64,000 bases of DNA, taken from the NCBI GenBank assembly GCA_900155495.1, contig FTLJ01000248.1:1-64000 (forward strand). The letters run 5' to 3'. The position numbers were made by a program, and so were the translations under genes. This document shows, piece after piece, positions 33,650 to 44,259 of the stretch (its first letter is position 1; every line of letters starts with the position of its first letter). The DNA comes from Porogramme epimiltina (lineage: Eukaryota > Basidiomycota > Agaricomycetes > Polyporales > Polyporaceae). The notes beneath the pieces are model-generated. The model searched no databases. It saw nothing but the letters and a program-made list of their open reading frames with translations, and was not told the origin of the DNA.

Positions 33650-34188
33650 CAGAGGACGACTTGTAATGACGAACGTAAGCTGTTTTGTAGCGTATTGGGG
33701 GACGCTGATGTAGGTGCTTCAGTGACTGGTGTATCCTGTAGAACCATCCTGCTGTAGTGTTTCAGGCTCATCTCAATGGTTTGTCTCATTTCGATTCGCT
33801 ATGCATTACGATTCTCAACATACAAGGCACCCTGTGTGGGCGATCTAGCTCGCCGACCAAGGTTCAACCAAGCATCTGGCGGTATGCTACTGCCGGCGAC
33901 CCGTCGGACCAGCCTCCTGGCGCTACGATAACGAGTGGTGTCGGCTATTGCCACTTGTTCACTAGAACTGGTTGAAGGCGAATTGAAGGTCTGATGCCCC
34001 AATCCCGTACAGGGGCCTTGTATCTCGTGGGGGCCAGGGCAGCCACCCGGAATTACGGGCCAATGGCCATGCGCTGAAGTACCTGATCTGAGTGTGAACT
34101 CGGGGTATGAAGCGTAGGGCGAGACATACCTAGGTTGCCACGATCGCCCCTAATACCCAACATGGAGTAGGCTCTCGCTTTTCTACTA
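33650..34188. other. intergenic, convergent 3' ends
   Basis: Between DCN1 (plus) and the first Fic/Doc-like gene (minus). No coding exon supported. Confidence 0.6.
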
Positions 34189-34680
34189 TTATAGAGAGTC
34201 GGACCCCACAATGCGGTCCGCAAGCTTGGCTATATTTTCGTAGACAGGTCCAACTTTACCGTTGTCTGAAAGCCCTGGGATACCTTGGGCACGTATGTAC
34301 TCGTTCGCTATAAAGAAAGCTGACCGTAAGGTTAGCATGCAAAACTGAGCAAACAAGGAGAGTTGTTCGCATACCCGTACGTTTATTCCCGCGCAAAAAG
34401 GGGCGTCCTACAAGCTTGGCAATGAATATCGTTCCCATAGAGGGTGCTGAAGATGGCGGACAGACTCACCGGTGATAATATGATAAGATAGTGCCGCAGC
34501 GAACGATGCTGTGTGTACTTGTGGCTCATGGATGGACATAGTCACTGGGCGGGCAAGAGCGGCTTCTAGAGCGTCCGGGTTCACCAGTACGGATGGGGAA
34601 GGGGACACGATCTGCTCGTTGATGCGAGAAACGTACTCGCGTGTAAACAATCTTGCAAGACGCGCGGCATGCACAGACAT
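34189..34680 (-). CDS. Fic/Doc-family protein with substituted active-site motif
   Basis: Small Fic-fold protein of the Doc (death-on-curing) type. Bacterial relatives modify target proteins; the fungal role is unknown. Exons on the minus strand 34680-34470, 34407-34375 and 34319-34189 encode 124 residues, close to the length of bacterial Doc. It begins MSVHAARLARLFTREYVSRI and has the Doc-like segment LEAALARP. Where the family has HPFx[D/E]GNKR, this protein reads RPFLRGNKRT at residues 72-81: the catalytic His position is Arg and the acidic position is Arg. The reading frame, splice sites and flanking helices (AFFIANEYIRAQG) are otherwise intact, so this looks like an expressed pseudoenzyme rather than debris. 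Its paralog at 35981 shares exon lengths 211 and 33 and has the normal motif. Confidence 0.82.
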
Positions 34681-34925
34681 GTCGAATGATTTGGCGAGAC
34701 GGTGAACCGAATGAGGCGGCGTAGGGAGATTATGTAGTAGAATTCGTCAAACGGTGTGTAGGCTCAGCGAACTGACGGCGCTACTATATATTCAATCTCC
34801 GATAACAGCCTGTAACTCAAGGACTCAGCGGAATTTCAACCTTCTTAAACCACTATCCTGCTCATTTTCCTGAGGGGTTCGTAGACGGCGGCCGAGTTTC
34901 ACGTCTTCCAGCGTCACTTTGCACC
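34681..34925. promoter_or_regulatory. divergent promoter, Fic-like pseudoenzyme / small protein
   Basis: 245 bases between the start codons of two divergent genes. The short distance suggests shared or overlapping promoters. A TATA-like TACTATATATT occurs near the middle (about 34781-34791). Confidence 0.5.
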
Positions 34926-35312
34926 ATGTTCCCAGCTCGAAGGGCAGCCTTTAGCATCCTCAGTGCCGCACGGCGCTGCTCCTCCACTTCAAGTGCCCCG
35001 TCGCGTCGGGAGTTCAAAGTGGTGCTCGACAACGAAACTCTCTATGTGGAACAGCCCCTCGCAGAAGCCTTAGGCTGGACACCGGACGTCCCGAGCGAAA
35101 AGGGGGTCTCGTTGACACTCAGTGGCTGGGCGCCTCACTACTTTGCTATCGCGCCTACTGGAAGCGACAGCGGTGAGCACCGTGGAGAACCTATTAAACT
35201 TCTTATTCTGAACTTATCTGCCCAACATGTAGATCTGCTCGCTCGGGGAACCGTAGAAAGTAGTCGCAACCCTCGCGTACAAGAGCTTCTGGAGTATCTC
35301 AAGGATCGTTGA
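34926..35312 (+). CDS. small protein with mitochondrial-type presequence, unknown function
   Basis: Exons 34926-35172 and 35233-35312 give 108 residues. The first 20 or so residues (MFPARRAAFSILSAARR) are basic, Ser/Ala-rich and free of acids, as in mitochondrial presequences. The rest is compact with WAPHYFAIAPTGSDSDLLARG and ends VQELLEYLKDR. I do not recognise a family. The 60-base intron (donor GTGAGC, acceptor TAG) is a multiple of three and has no stop, so an unspliced mRNA would also be read through, inserting 20 residues. It lies between two Fic/Doc-like genes: divergent from the one with the altered motif and upstream of the one with the intact motif. Confidence 0.7.
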   Translation: MFPARRAAFSILSAARRCSSTSSAPSRREFKVVLDNETLYVEQPLAEALGWTPDVPSEKGVSLTLSGWAPHYFAIAPTGSDSGEHRGEPIKLLILNLSAQHVDLLARGTVESSRNPRVQELLEYLKDR

Positions 35313-35980
35313 CGAGCGACAGTGAGTGGTTCTACTTATAGGACGACCTTTCATACTAACGCCTCCAAAGCCTCGACACTTCGTATTGGCCCTACTCTCT
35401 CTGTAGCGATATAAATATTTTATCCATCCTTCTCAATAATGGACTAAGCGCACCCAGTACCATACAAGATAGAAGCTATGTCGAAGCTATAATCAGATTA
35501 TTTGACGTCATATGCATCGCCGTTAAGGAATCGCCTTACGATACCATATGAAGGTCGTTCATCTCACCTTAGCCTCTGCCTTTGAATCTCCGTATGAATC
35601 ATTATTAGTAGTGTGGGATGTATGCAATTTCCGAGGCATCATCGAACATTCAATGGACCACAATGATTATATGTTCGCACGGCCCATGGCGAAGTTTCAA
35701 GTCCTAGCCCGAGTTCTGAGCCAAAGACAGCCTCAAGTGCCATTGAATCACAGAGGCATGTCATCAGCACGCGAATGGAGATTAACAGTAGAGAAATAGT
35801 TATTCATGGAGTTGTCCGAGTAGTAGAGCCACACTGCACAGGCCCCGGGCCCTAGTGTCGCCATCTCATTGCGTCATCGTATACAATTATGTAAGCGCGA
35901 TCTAAGATCCCAGACAGGTTTGTCTTTTTCCCTGGCCTCTTCAATTGCTGCCTTCACAGCGACACTAGATCCCTCTCTCC
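35313..35980. other. intergenic upstream of the second Fic/Doc-like gene
   Basis: AT-rich, with short frames lacking domain signatures. Contains the promoter of the gene at 35981, which has a C/T-rich leader and CCATGG start context. Confidence 0.55.
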
Positions 35981-36510
35981 ATGGCGGCTCTGCCAACACG
36001 CCTGGCCCGCCTTTTCACTCCCGAGTATGTGCACCGGATCAACGCGCAACTCGTTCATCCGGCACAGTCGCTTGTCGTCAAACCGAATGAGCTACACTCA
36101 GCTCTAGCCCGCCCACTAAACGTCGCTCGATATGAGCCCGAGAGAGGCGGCCCCTACTTAGCAGCTTCGCTTGCGTTCGGACTCATTAACGGTATGCCGA
36201 CTCAGTAGCTACAAGCTAAGTATGATATTTCGGCAGGCGTAACTCACAACAATCCGCAGGACATCCGTTCATGGATGGAAATAAGCGTACCGGTGAGCAT
36301 AGACGTCAGAATAGAAATCATTCATTGAACCTTATGCATGCTGCCACTCCAGCATTTTTCTTGGCCAACATGTATTTGAAACTCCAGGGACTTCCAGGCC
36401 TTGCGGAGTGTCAACTTGGAGCAGCAGGTGGTACAGGAATCGCCGACGCATACATCAGCGCAGCTTGCGGAAAAGTCGATGTTGAAGAGTTAGGAAGAAT
36501 GATGAGTTAG
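35981..36510 (+). CDS. Fic/Doc-family protein with intact motif
   Basis: Doc-type Fic-fold protein. In bacteria Doc is a toxin-antitoxin toxin that phosphorylates EF-Tu; other Fic proteins AMPylate. Which reaction this fungal protein performs, if any, is unknown. Exons 35981-36191, 36260-36292 and 36353-36510 encode 133 residues. It opens with MAALPTRLARLFTPEYVHRI and contains LHSALARP. The signature HPFMDGNKRT spans residues 72-81 and keeps the catalytic His72, Asp76, Asn78 and Arg80, followed by the AFFLANMYLKLQG helix. No signal peptide or membrane helix. The motif is encoded by a separate 33-base exon. The divergent paralog at 34680 has Arg at positions 72 and 76. Doc-like proteins are patchy in fungi, so ancient transfer from bacteria is possible, but the introns show long residence. 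Confidence 0.88.
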
Positions 36511-36990
36511 AGTTTGCGTATCGCGACAATTGTCAGTGAGTGTGATGATGATTGGCACGTGTCTTATCGAGAGTGGCTTGCACATGGCTAGGCCTCTCAT
36601 GTAGCCGACATAGCAAGTGGTGTATCAGCCAGGCCTAGAAGTGTTATATGACAGCGCATGCACCGCCCTTCCCTTTAAGCAATGCAGAAAGGAGACTGCT
36701 TGCTGCGACGTTGTCACTACTACCTTTGTGGTCCTAAATTCATATTACGCCCGGCCAAAGCGAAGAAGCGCTGCTCCTCAAGTCGTATGCTTTGTTCTTC
36801 AAGGGGTCCACAGTGCTGTCCCGGATGCCTCGCGTTTGCGCTTTGCTCTGTGGCATGCCAGTAGGGCTCTCCGGCCACAGCGCATAGCAGGGAGTATATA
36901 TATTTTCACCTCTGCATACTCGCAAAAGCAAGACCATCCCTCTGCATACCACCCAGCTCACCGAGATATCCTCCTACATCTTCCTCCAAA
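36511..36990. other. intergenic upstream of the homeodomain gene
   Basis: No coding exon recognised. A TATA-like stretch (GTATATATATTTTC) lies near 36892-36905, about 90 bases before the ATG at 36991. Confidence 0.55.
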
Positions 36991-37977
36991 ATGACTTCCG
37001 CGGATAAGGAGCTCGACGCTTACGCTTATGCATATGACAGCTCTACGGAAGGCAAGATATCCTGGTACTCAGAAGAGATGGGTTGGCAGGATTTTCACAC
37101 AGGAAGATCTGCTACTCATCCTGAAGGCGGTGCATCTTCGAACGTTACGCCCATCCAGGCACCGGTGCCCCTTTCCTCGATACGGGACACCCCCGAGCCC
37201 TCTCGGTCCATATGTTTGCCTGGGGACGATGACCATGCAGCAGCGCTGTATGATCCAAATATAGACACGCGCTTTGCACCAGTGTCTACTTCAGAAGGCT
37301 CATCTAGAATCAAGGCTGTCAAGAATCGTCCGGGAGAGCTCGCGTGGCCCCATATGGCATTTGCCCATGATGGACAACCTCAGAAGGAACAGCAAAATTC
37401 AATGAACATACGATGGGTTGACGCAGCTGCAATTCCTTACGGACCATGCAACATCGGTGCGGGTCCCGGTTCTAGAGTTCCTCCTCAGGCTATCGTCCCT
37501 GCGTCTACGCCCTCGGCGACCCAGAGTTCGTTCAGACACGGCAAAACTGAGGTCACGATCCTCGAAGAGCTCTACAGAAACACGCCGTACCCATCCCGAG
37601 AGAATGTTATCGCTCTCGCAGGCAGGACGGGGATGACGGACGCACAGGTCAGTTCGTGGTTCAACATGCGGCGACAGAAGGACCGGAAAGATCCTGCGCT
37701 ACGTGCGTGGTTGGAGGCTGCAGCTGTGGCATCTCGAGGACGTGAGAGAAAGGTCCCTGTGAGACTGAATGAATACCAAACTGGAGTGCTGCTCGCGGTG
37801 TTACATGTGAACCCCCGCCCGACGATGGACAATATGACGGGGCTCGCACGCGAGCTCGGGTTGACGACGCAGGAGGTGAAAAATTGGTGCGTCTTGATTC
37901 GAGATCTAAGAAACTTCCATGCTGACAGTGTGCAACTGTTATTGCGCCATACAAATAGGTTTGACAGAAATCGGTGA
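36991..37977 (+). CDS. homeodomain-like protein with two atypical homeodomains
   Basis: Putative nuclear DNA-binding protein. Exons 36991-37886 and 37959-37977 encode 304 residues. Residues 1-180 are acidic and low complexity. A first homeodomain-like unit starts near residue 181 (FRHGKTEVTILEELYRNTPYPS) and its recognition helix reads WFNMRRQKDRK from W223. A second unit (VRLNEYQTGVLLAVLHVNP, then LGLTTQEVKNW) is completed only after the intron: W299 is split by the junction and the protein ends WFDRNR. Position 51, normally an invariant Asn, is Met in the first and Arg in the second. The 72-base intron has no in-frame stop, so unspliced RNA would replace the last residues with a longer tail. 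It is not recognisably a mating-type HD1 or HD2 protein. Confidence 0.72.
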   Translation: MTSADKELDAYAYAYDSSTEGKISWYSEEMGWQDFHTGRSATHPEGGASSNVTPIQAPVPLSSIRDTPEPSRSICLPGDDDHAAALYDPNIDTRFAPVSTSEGSSRIKAVKNRPGELAWPHMAFAHDGQPQKEQQNSMNIRWVDAAAIPYGPCNIGAGPGSRVPPQAIVPASTPSATQSSFRHGKTEVTILEELYRNTPYPSRENVIALAGRTGMTDAQVSSWFNMRRQKDRKDPALRAWLEAAAVASRGRERKVPVRLNEYQTGVLLAVLHVNPRPTMDNMTGLARELGLTTQEVKNWCVLIRDLRNFHADSVQLLLRHTNRFDRNR

Positions 37978-38372
37978 TGATTGTCGCGACAGTTCCGATC
38001 GTTGCATGTTAGGAGTTCGAGTGAATGTCCAATATGCACATAGTCAATCTCGTTATGTCAGCAAAATAGACGTACCATTATCTTCATACAGTAGTCGTGT
38101 GTTATAAATAACTGTGTGTTGCACACTCTGTGGCTGAAACTTCCCTGACGACGATGAACAAGTACTTCGAAGTAGGAGATGAATTTAGCGCTTAACACTC
38201 GGGGCGACTGGGGCAACAACTCACGTGATTACATCAGCCACAGTATTGCCGGCCGCTGGCACAGGCCGAAGACCCTACTACACCGTCTGGACTCTCATCT
38301 TCTCCCACATCCACGTTCGATTGCGGCCATCTTAACATTACCTCAGGTCTGCATCCTTGTCCAGCCTAAGCT
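37978..38372. other. intergenic
   Basis: No coding exon supported. AT-rich 3' region of the homeodomain gene followed by the presumed promoter of the small membrane protein. Confidence 0.55.
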
Positions 38373-39145
38373 ATGGTTGCTCTGCTAGCACGTGCAGGTG
38401 TGTAGAGTTTCATTCTATTGCGGATTCGGGGCTGGTTGGGCGTAAGCGTGAGGAATGGTCCAGGTTGGCTTGGGAATAGCTGGGGCGAGAGAGCATCAAT
38501 CGACGGGCGCGATTGTCTTAAAGTCAAAGGAGGGCTAGCAGACGACGGCATAGAGGGTCCGCGTTGATCTGTCCGCTCGCACGACGACGGCTTGACGTGT
38601 TCACTCAAGCATGCCAATGGACGTATTCATTCGAGGCCGCTATGTTCCAGATGTCGTGTCTAGCTTTCATACTGATATGCTCACCCAAGTTCAGAGCCTC
38701 GGCCTACTACTAAGCCGGAGCCGTTAGGAGGCTTTGCGCTGATCTTCGTTTTGACGACATGCACCATGTGTGGTCTGTTCTTGTTATGGCGCCGTGCGTC
38801 GGAGATCAGGACCGTCGTGGCTCACCAGTGAGTGCCCTATTCTTACTGCCTCGCTAGAGTTCTGACCTGATGATCCCCTTCTACAGGCTGACTACGTGGA
38901 GAGAGGGTGGCGATGGACGCATTCGTCTCTCCACAGACGACGGCCCGTCGGCACGCGAGTTCTTGGACGACGACTATGACGAAGACAACGCACGGCTCGG
39001 TGACGACGAACCTCTTGCCGTGACGGCCCAGAGGCTACGGGGCAACGGTTTCCCGGCGGAGCCTTCTGCAGAGCCGGTAGGGCAACCTACGCTACTTTTC
39101 GAGGCGGAGACGGAGGAGCCTCCGCTTCCACCGGCCAAGCCTTAA
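38373..39145 (+). CDS. small single-pass membrane protein with acidic tail
   Basis: Exons 38373-38397, 38695-38827 and 38887-39145 encode 138 residues. Exons 2 and 3 are well supported: a hydrophobic helix (GGFALIFVLTTCTMCGLFLLW) is followed by a basic stop (RRAS), then TWREGGDGRIRLSTDDG, then an acidic, Pro-rich tail. The first exon (MVALLARA) is weaker. It was chosen because it keeps the phase and supplies an ATG, but its intron is 297 bases. A Met inside the membrane helix (38766) is the fallback start. I do not recognise a function; small proteins of this build are common in agaricomycetes. Confidence 0.5.
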
Positions 39146-40130
39146 AGTGGCGGGAGTATTGGATTCGGTAGGCAAATGACCAGTCCTGCAAGATGGATCC
39201 TGTCCGCTGACTACGGGCTCGATGCATGTAGATGATCATAGCCTTCCATGATGTCGTACGCGGCGCTAGCCCCAGTATTTATAGACAATACAAACGCCAT
39301 ACGTCTTGCATTCTCCCCGATGGCCAATAGTTTGCTCAAACTCCGTCCCCCCATGTGATGCTTCTCCTTCGAGGTGGTAGAACGGCGTCCTGCTCCTATC
39401 GGCACTAACGCCGATACACAGAGGCCCTGCGGGCCGGCGACGGCTCCGCTGCTCTCCGTCGGCCGTTGCGGCTGTTTTCTCATTTGCGCGTATAATTTGG
39501 ACCACCGCAGTCGCCTCAGTTGTGAGTGCCTTATATTCTCCTTACCGGCACCAGGAACACGCAAGCGGCTCCGAGCTCGAAGCCAAGGCTAGTTCAGAGT
39601 TGCAGAGTAACTCCACTAAGCTCCAACTGCTTCCCTTCCGACGGAGAAGATGATGGAAAGTGCAGCCGTAAACCTCGGACTCTCTTGCCACAGACCGACA
39701 CTGCTCAAAATAACCTGCGCCGAGTTTGTGATGGCCGTGGACGTCGACTTCCTTCAATCGACTCGTGACACGAAGACGATCAGGTGATGCCTTCGAAGTC
39801 CGGCCCGCCAGAGATCGAGAAGTGGTGAACGTTCTGCGAGACATGCCACTCGGCGGCCTACACCTCGAGCATCGCTGGCCGCGGATAGTCTCCTGCTCTC
39901 CGTCTATGTGGTACGGTCCCAGTAACGTAACTCCCCTCCGTTAGCTGACAGGGACCCTTCCCGAAGATCCTCCGCATGGCTGGCAGGTCACAAGGGCGAG
40001 GACCCGATCCGCACGCCATTGCGCTGTTCCGACGGATGAAACAGTTTCGCGCACATAAGTACGTCGGTGCTCGCGAATGATGGCGGCCTCTCACACACCC
40101 GTCTGTCCACACTAGCTTTGTGGCTCCAAG
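39146..40130. other. intergenic, possibly with a decayed copy of the upstream gene
   Basis: No intact coding exon. Around 39470-39525 the sequence (ending in a GTGAGTGCCTTAT donor-like string) resembles the end of exon 2 of the gene at 38373, and a stretch near 39717-39765 loosely resembles the start of its exon 3, in broken frames. This may be a duplicate remnant; the similarity is weak. Confidence 0.35.
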
Positions 40131-43100
40131 ATGACTGCCCGACGTTGCGTCAGCTTGGCCGTCCTCGGCCTCCTCGCGCTCACGGACCCTGTGCGCGCGA
40201 TTGGCCAGGACACATGTGTCGCGTTCAAGTCAGCATCTTCCATGTTCACCGTCGTGAACAGTGGCAAGGCGACCCCCATTCTCCTCTCCGAAGACGAGTG
40301 GCCGGGCGTACAGCGCGCCGCGTCCGACTTCGCGTCCGACATCGAGCAGGTTTCGGGCGTGAAGCCGTCGCTGCGTAACTTCACTACGTCCTCCACTCAT
40401 GCTTCCAACTCCTCGTCGTTCTCGGGCTCCACCGCGATCATCGTCGGGACGTTGGGCAAGTCGTCGCTCATCGACGAGGTCGTTAACAGGACGAAGCTGG
40501 ACGTGTCGTCCATCGAGGGCCATTGGGAGGCATTCTTAGCGAAGGAGGTCGCAAACCCGCTCCCCGGCGTTCAAAGCGCCTACGTCGTCATCGGTGCTGA
40601 TAAACGTGGGACCATCTTCGCAATGTATGATCACTCGGAACAGTTCGGTGCGTGTTAGATGTTTCTGTGTGTACGAGCGTGGTCTAACAGGGTGTATGCT
40701 ATGAAGGTGTATCCCCTTGGTATTGGTACGCTCTTTGCTGCTTCTTTAGTGCTTATTGCTGACGCAATGGGGAACAGGTGGGCAGATGTTCCGACCACGA
40801 AGCACAACAGCATATTCGTCAAAAACTCAGGGTGTACGCACGGCACGCCGACGGTCAAATATCGTGGGATATTCCTCAACGACGAGCAGCCCGCGCTGCA
40901 GAACTGGGCTATGGAGAAGTTCACTAACGGCACCGGCGCTCCTCTGACAGGTTCTCCCTTCAATCGTTTCTTCTACACAAAACTGTATGTCGTAGGTTAT
41001 CAAATCAAAAGGGGAGCCTGGCTGACGTCATACCCCTAGGTTCGAGCTCATCTTGCGCATGAGAGGGAACTATCTCTGGCCAGGTTCGCTCGCCACGCGT
41101 CGCTATCATCCCTGATGCCTTCTGACCACGCGATTTGACATGCAGCACAGTGGAGCAGGTGCGCGTCGCCCCGTCTCACGTGACCGCGCCTCCTCACATT
41201 CACCTTTCACTTCCAGCGCGTTTTGCATCGACGATCCTCAAAACCAGCCACTAGCGGACTGGTATGGGATCGTGATGGGTACTAGCCACGAGGAGCCGAT
41301 GATGCGCTCGGTGCCCGTCGAGTGGAACTTGTTTGGGAACGGGACCGCATGGGACTACGGAACGAACCAGCAGGCAGTGTACAACTTCTGGAAGGTCGGC
41401 GCGGAGCGTGCGCGGCCGTACGAAGGTGTCTTCACAATTGGCATGCGTGGCAATGGTAAGCTGGCATAAACTTGATAGTTCCGCGCCACTGGTTCACTGA
41501 CGGGTTGGGTTGGGTTAGGCGATCGTGAGTGCTCGTTGAAGGTTCACGATCGAGGTCGAAGAATTGAACCACGCGTTACGCAGTGCCCCTTTCTGAAGGG
41601 CAAAATATCCAGTTGCTGGAGCAGATTGTGTCGGACCAGCGCGGACTCTTGATGGAAGTCTTCAACACAACAGACGTGACAACCATCCCCCAGGTGTGGA
41701 CTCTTTGTAAGTTACCGTGACGTGGCTTGCTTGCACTATCGCTAATATTCTCACTAGACAAGGAAGTTGAAGGGTACTACGAGGATGGCATGCGTGTCCC
41801 GGACGATGTGATCCTACTGTGGTCCGATGATAAGTGGGTGTTCAGTGTGCTTATGTTACGTCTGTAATGCTCAATTTTGGGCAGCTGGGGAAATGTGCGC
41901 CGCTACCCTATACCAAGTGAGCGGAACCGCACGGGAGGATCCGGCGTCTACTATCATGTCGACTACGTCGGCGACCCCCGAGACTACAAGTGGATCACTG
42001 TATGTCCTCTTCTCCGCACCACTGAATATATTCTCATGCAAGGTATCGCCCACAGAGCAGCCAGATTGAAAAGGCAACATTTACCTCTTCCCGGCTGGAT
42101 CACATGCAAGCTAACACCGATGTCCACAGACTTTCGAGCAAATGTCGGCCGCCGTCGCGCGCGACGCGACGAACATCTGGATCGTGAACGTCGGCGACCT
42201 GAAGCCGTACGAGATGCACTCTGAGTTCTTCCTCACCTACGGCTACGACGCGTCCAAGTGGAACCCAACGAACCTCAACACGTTCGTCACGAGCTGGGCG
42301 CAGCGCGAGTTCGACCTGTCCGCGAGCGACGCGGCGGAGGTCGCGAGCATCGTGCGCAACGTTACGCGCCACAACGCACGGCGCAAGCCCGAGCTGTGGA
42401 ACAGCACGACGTACAGCTTGACAAACTATCGCGAGTGAGTGGGTCCCGGCCTGCCGCGTTCCCCGAGCTGACCGCTGCGCACCCCAGGGCGGACAACGTG
42501 CTGGCGGAACTGCAGGGGCTCAGGAACGCGTCGACGCGGCTGTTCAACGCACTGCCGGAGGAGACGAAGGGCGCCTTCTTCCAGCTCGTGCACCATCCCG
42601 TCCAGGCGTCGCTCACGCTCGCGGACATGTGGATCTCGGCCGGTATCAACAACCTGCGCGCGTCGCAGGCGCGGATCAGCGCCAACGATTTCATGACCTC
42701 GGTTGAGCAGCTGTTCGAAGACGACTACGCCCTCGAGGTGGACTACCACACTATCTTGGACGGTGAGCTGGCACTTCCCTGTGAGAAGCAAGAGGGGTGC
42801 TGACGGCTTCTTTCAGGGAAATGGTGAGTTTGGGGGTAGCTTTGACCACCACAGGTATAGCTCATGGGCTCGTAGGGACCACATGATGGATCAGACGCAC
42901 GTTATGTACTACTATTGGCAGCAGCCCATGGCGAACACCATGCCCATGGTCACTAAGGTTAACGCCAAAAAGCAAGCGCTACCGGGAGCGATGAGGCTTT
43001 CTGTGGAAGGAAGCAAGGGTGCCTGGTAAGATCACCCCTCCGCCCAATCTGTGCGTCCGCGAGCTGACCGGTTCGTAGGCCCGGAGACAACATGAACAAT

Positions 43101-44259
43101 TGCGCGCAAGAATACAGCTGCCCAGACCCGACGATCGCCATCGACCCGTTCGTGACGACTGGGAACCGCTTCGTGGACATCTCTGCGGGCGGGCCGACGC
43201 CGTTTACGTTCAGCACGACGAGCAACGCTTCTTGGGTCAACATCGAATCCGGCGAGGGTTCCATCTCGCCGAGCGCGCCCGAGCAGCGCGTCTTCCTCAG
43301 CGTCGACTGGAGCAAGGTGTCCGGCGCAGAGGCGGCCCTGCTCAGGTTCACTGCGAAGCCGGAGAACCAGACGACCATGTCGGTCACCGTCACCCTGGTC
43401 GCGAACAACACCCAGGTCCCGAGCGGCTTTTCAGGTGCGTGGCGGGCGGGGCGCGGACGGACGTCTGGCTCGACGGTTGACCCGGGCGGGGGACAGGGTT
43501 CGTGGAAGGAGATGGGACGGTATCGATCGAGGCGGCGCACGCTGCGAGGAACACGAGCGTCCAGGGCATCGCGTGGACCGAAATCCCGGGCCTGGGGCGG
43601 ACGCATTCCGGCGTGACCCCCTGGCCCCGCGGCGGCAGCGAGCTCAACTTCACGGCGGGGAATGGCCCGAGCATGTGCGTCTTCTTCCAACTGTCTCCGC
43701 GTTTCAGGGCAGTGAGAGCGGGCGTTCGCTGACCGGCGGCGGTCCACAGCGAGTACGACTTTTTCCTGTTCAACACGGTCGGACAGGGCGGAAATGTGAC
43801 GATCACGACGCTGGTCTCGCCGTCGCTGAACGGCCTCGGCGACGACCGGCCGCTCTCGATCGCGCTGCAGATCGACGAGGGGGCGGCGCAGACGCAGGCG
43901 TTCGTGCCCCCTGCGACGCCCGGTAACCTTCCTGACGCCTGGGACGGGAATGATGGGTGGGTGGCGAACAGTATCATCGAGGTGCCTATGGTGTTCCAGG
44001 TGCAGCCAGGGGCGCACACGCTCAAGGTACGTACGAGGCGGCGGAGATGAGTTGTGTTAAGGGGGGCCGGCCACTCATGCTGACGGTGCTCCAATGCACA
44101 GGTGTGGATGATCGAGCCCGCGGTGGTGGTGCAGAAGATTGTAATAGGTGAGCGCCACCGCGTAACCTTCGAGGAGAGCATAAGCCGATGTTCATTTCCG
44201 CAGACACTGGCGGGGTGTTGCCGAGCTACCTGGGTCCTCCGGAGAGCATACGGGTGTAG
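40131..44259 (+). CDS. GH115 xylan alpha-1,2-glucuronidase, secreted
   Basis: Removes (4-O-methyl-)glucuronic acid side chains from polymeric xylan outside the cell. Nineteen exons: 40131-40647, 40707-40725, 40778-40984, 41040-41083, 41146-41158, 41217-41455, 41519-41524, 41584-41706, 41758-41833, 41885-41999, 42130-42434, 42488-42762, 42817-42823, 42876-43025, 43079-43434, 43497-43674, 43750-44026, 44102-44147, 44204-44259. They sum to 3009 bases (1002 residues), the usual family length, with every phase consistent. Residues 1-24 are a signal peptide. Family segments in order: VSPWYWWADVP, YRGIFLNDEQPALQNWA, RMRGNYLWPA, DWYGIVMGTSHEEPMMR, GMRGNGDLPLSE, WGNVRRYP, GSGVYYHVDYVGDPRDYKWI, and the C-terminal beta-sandwich. 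Exons of 6, 7, 13 and 19 bases are needed to keep these motifs intact. Confidence 0.92.
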
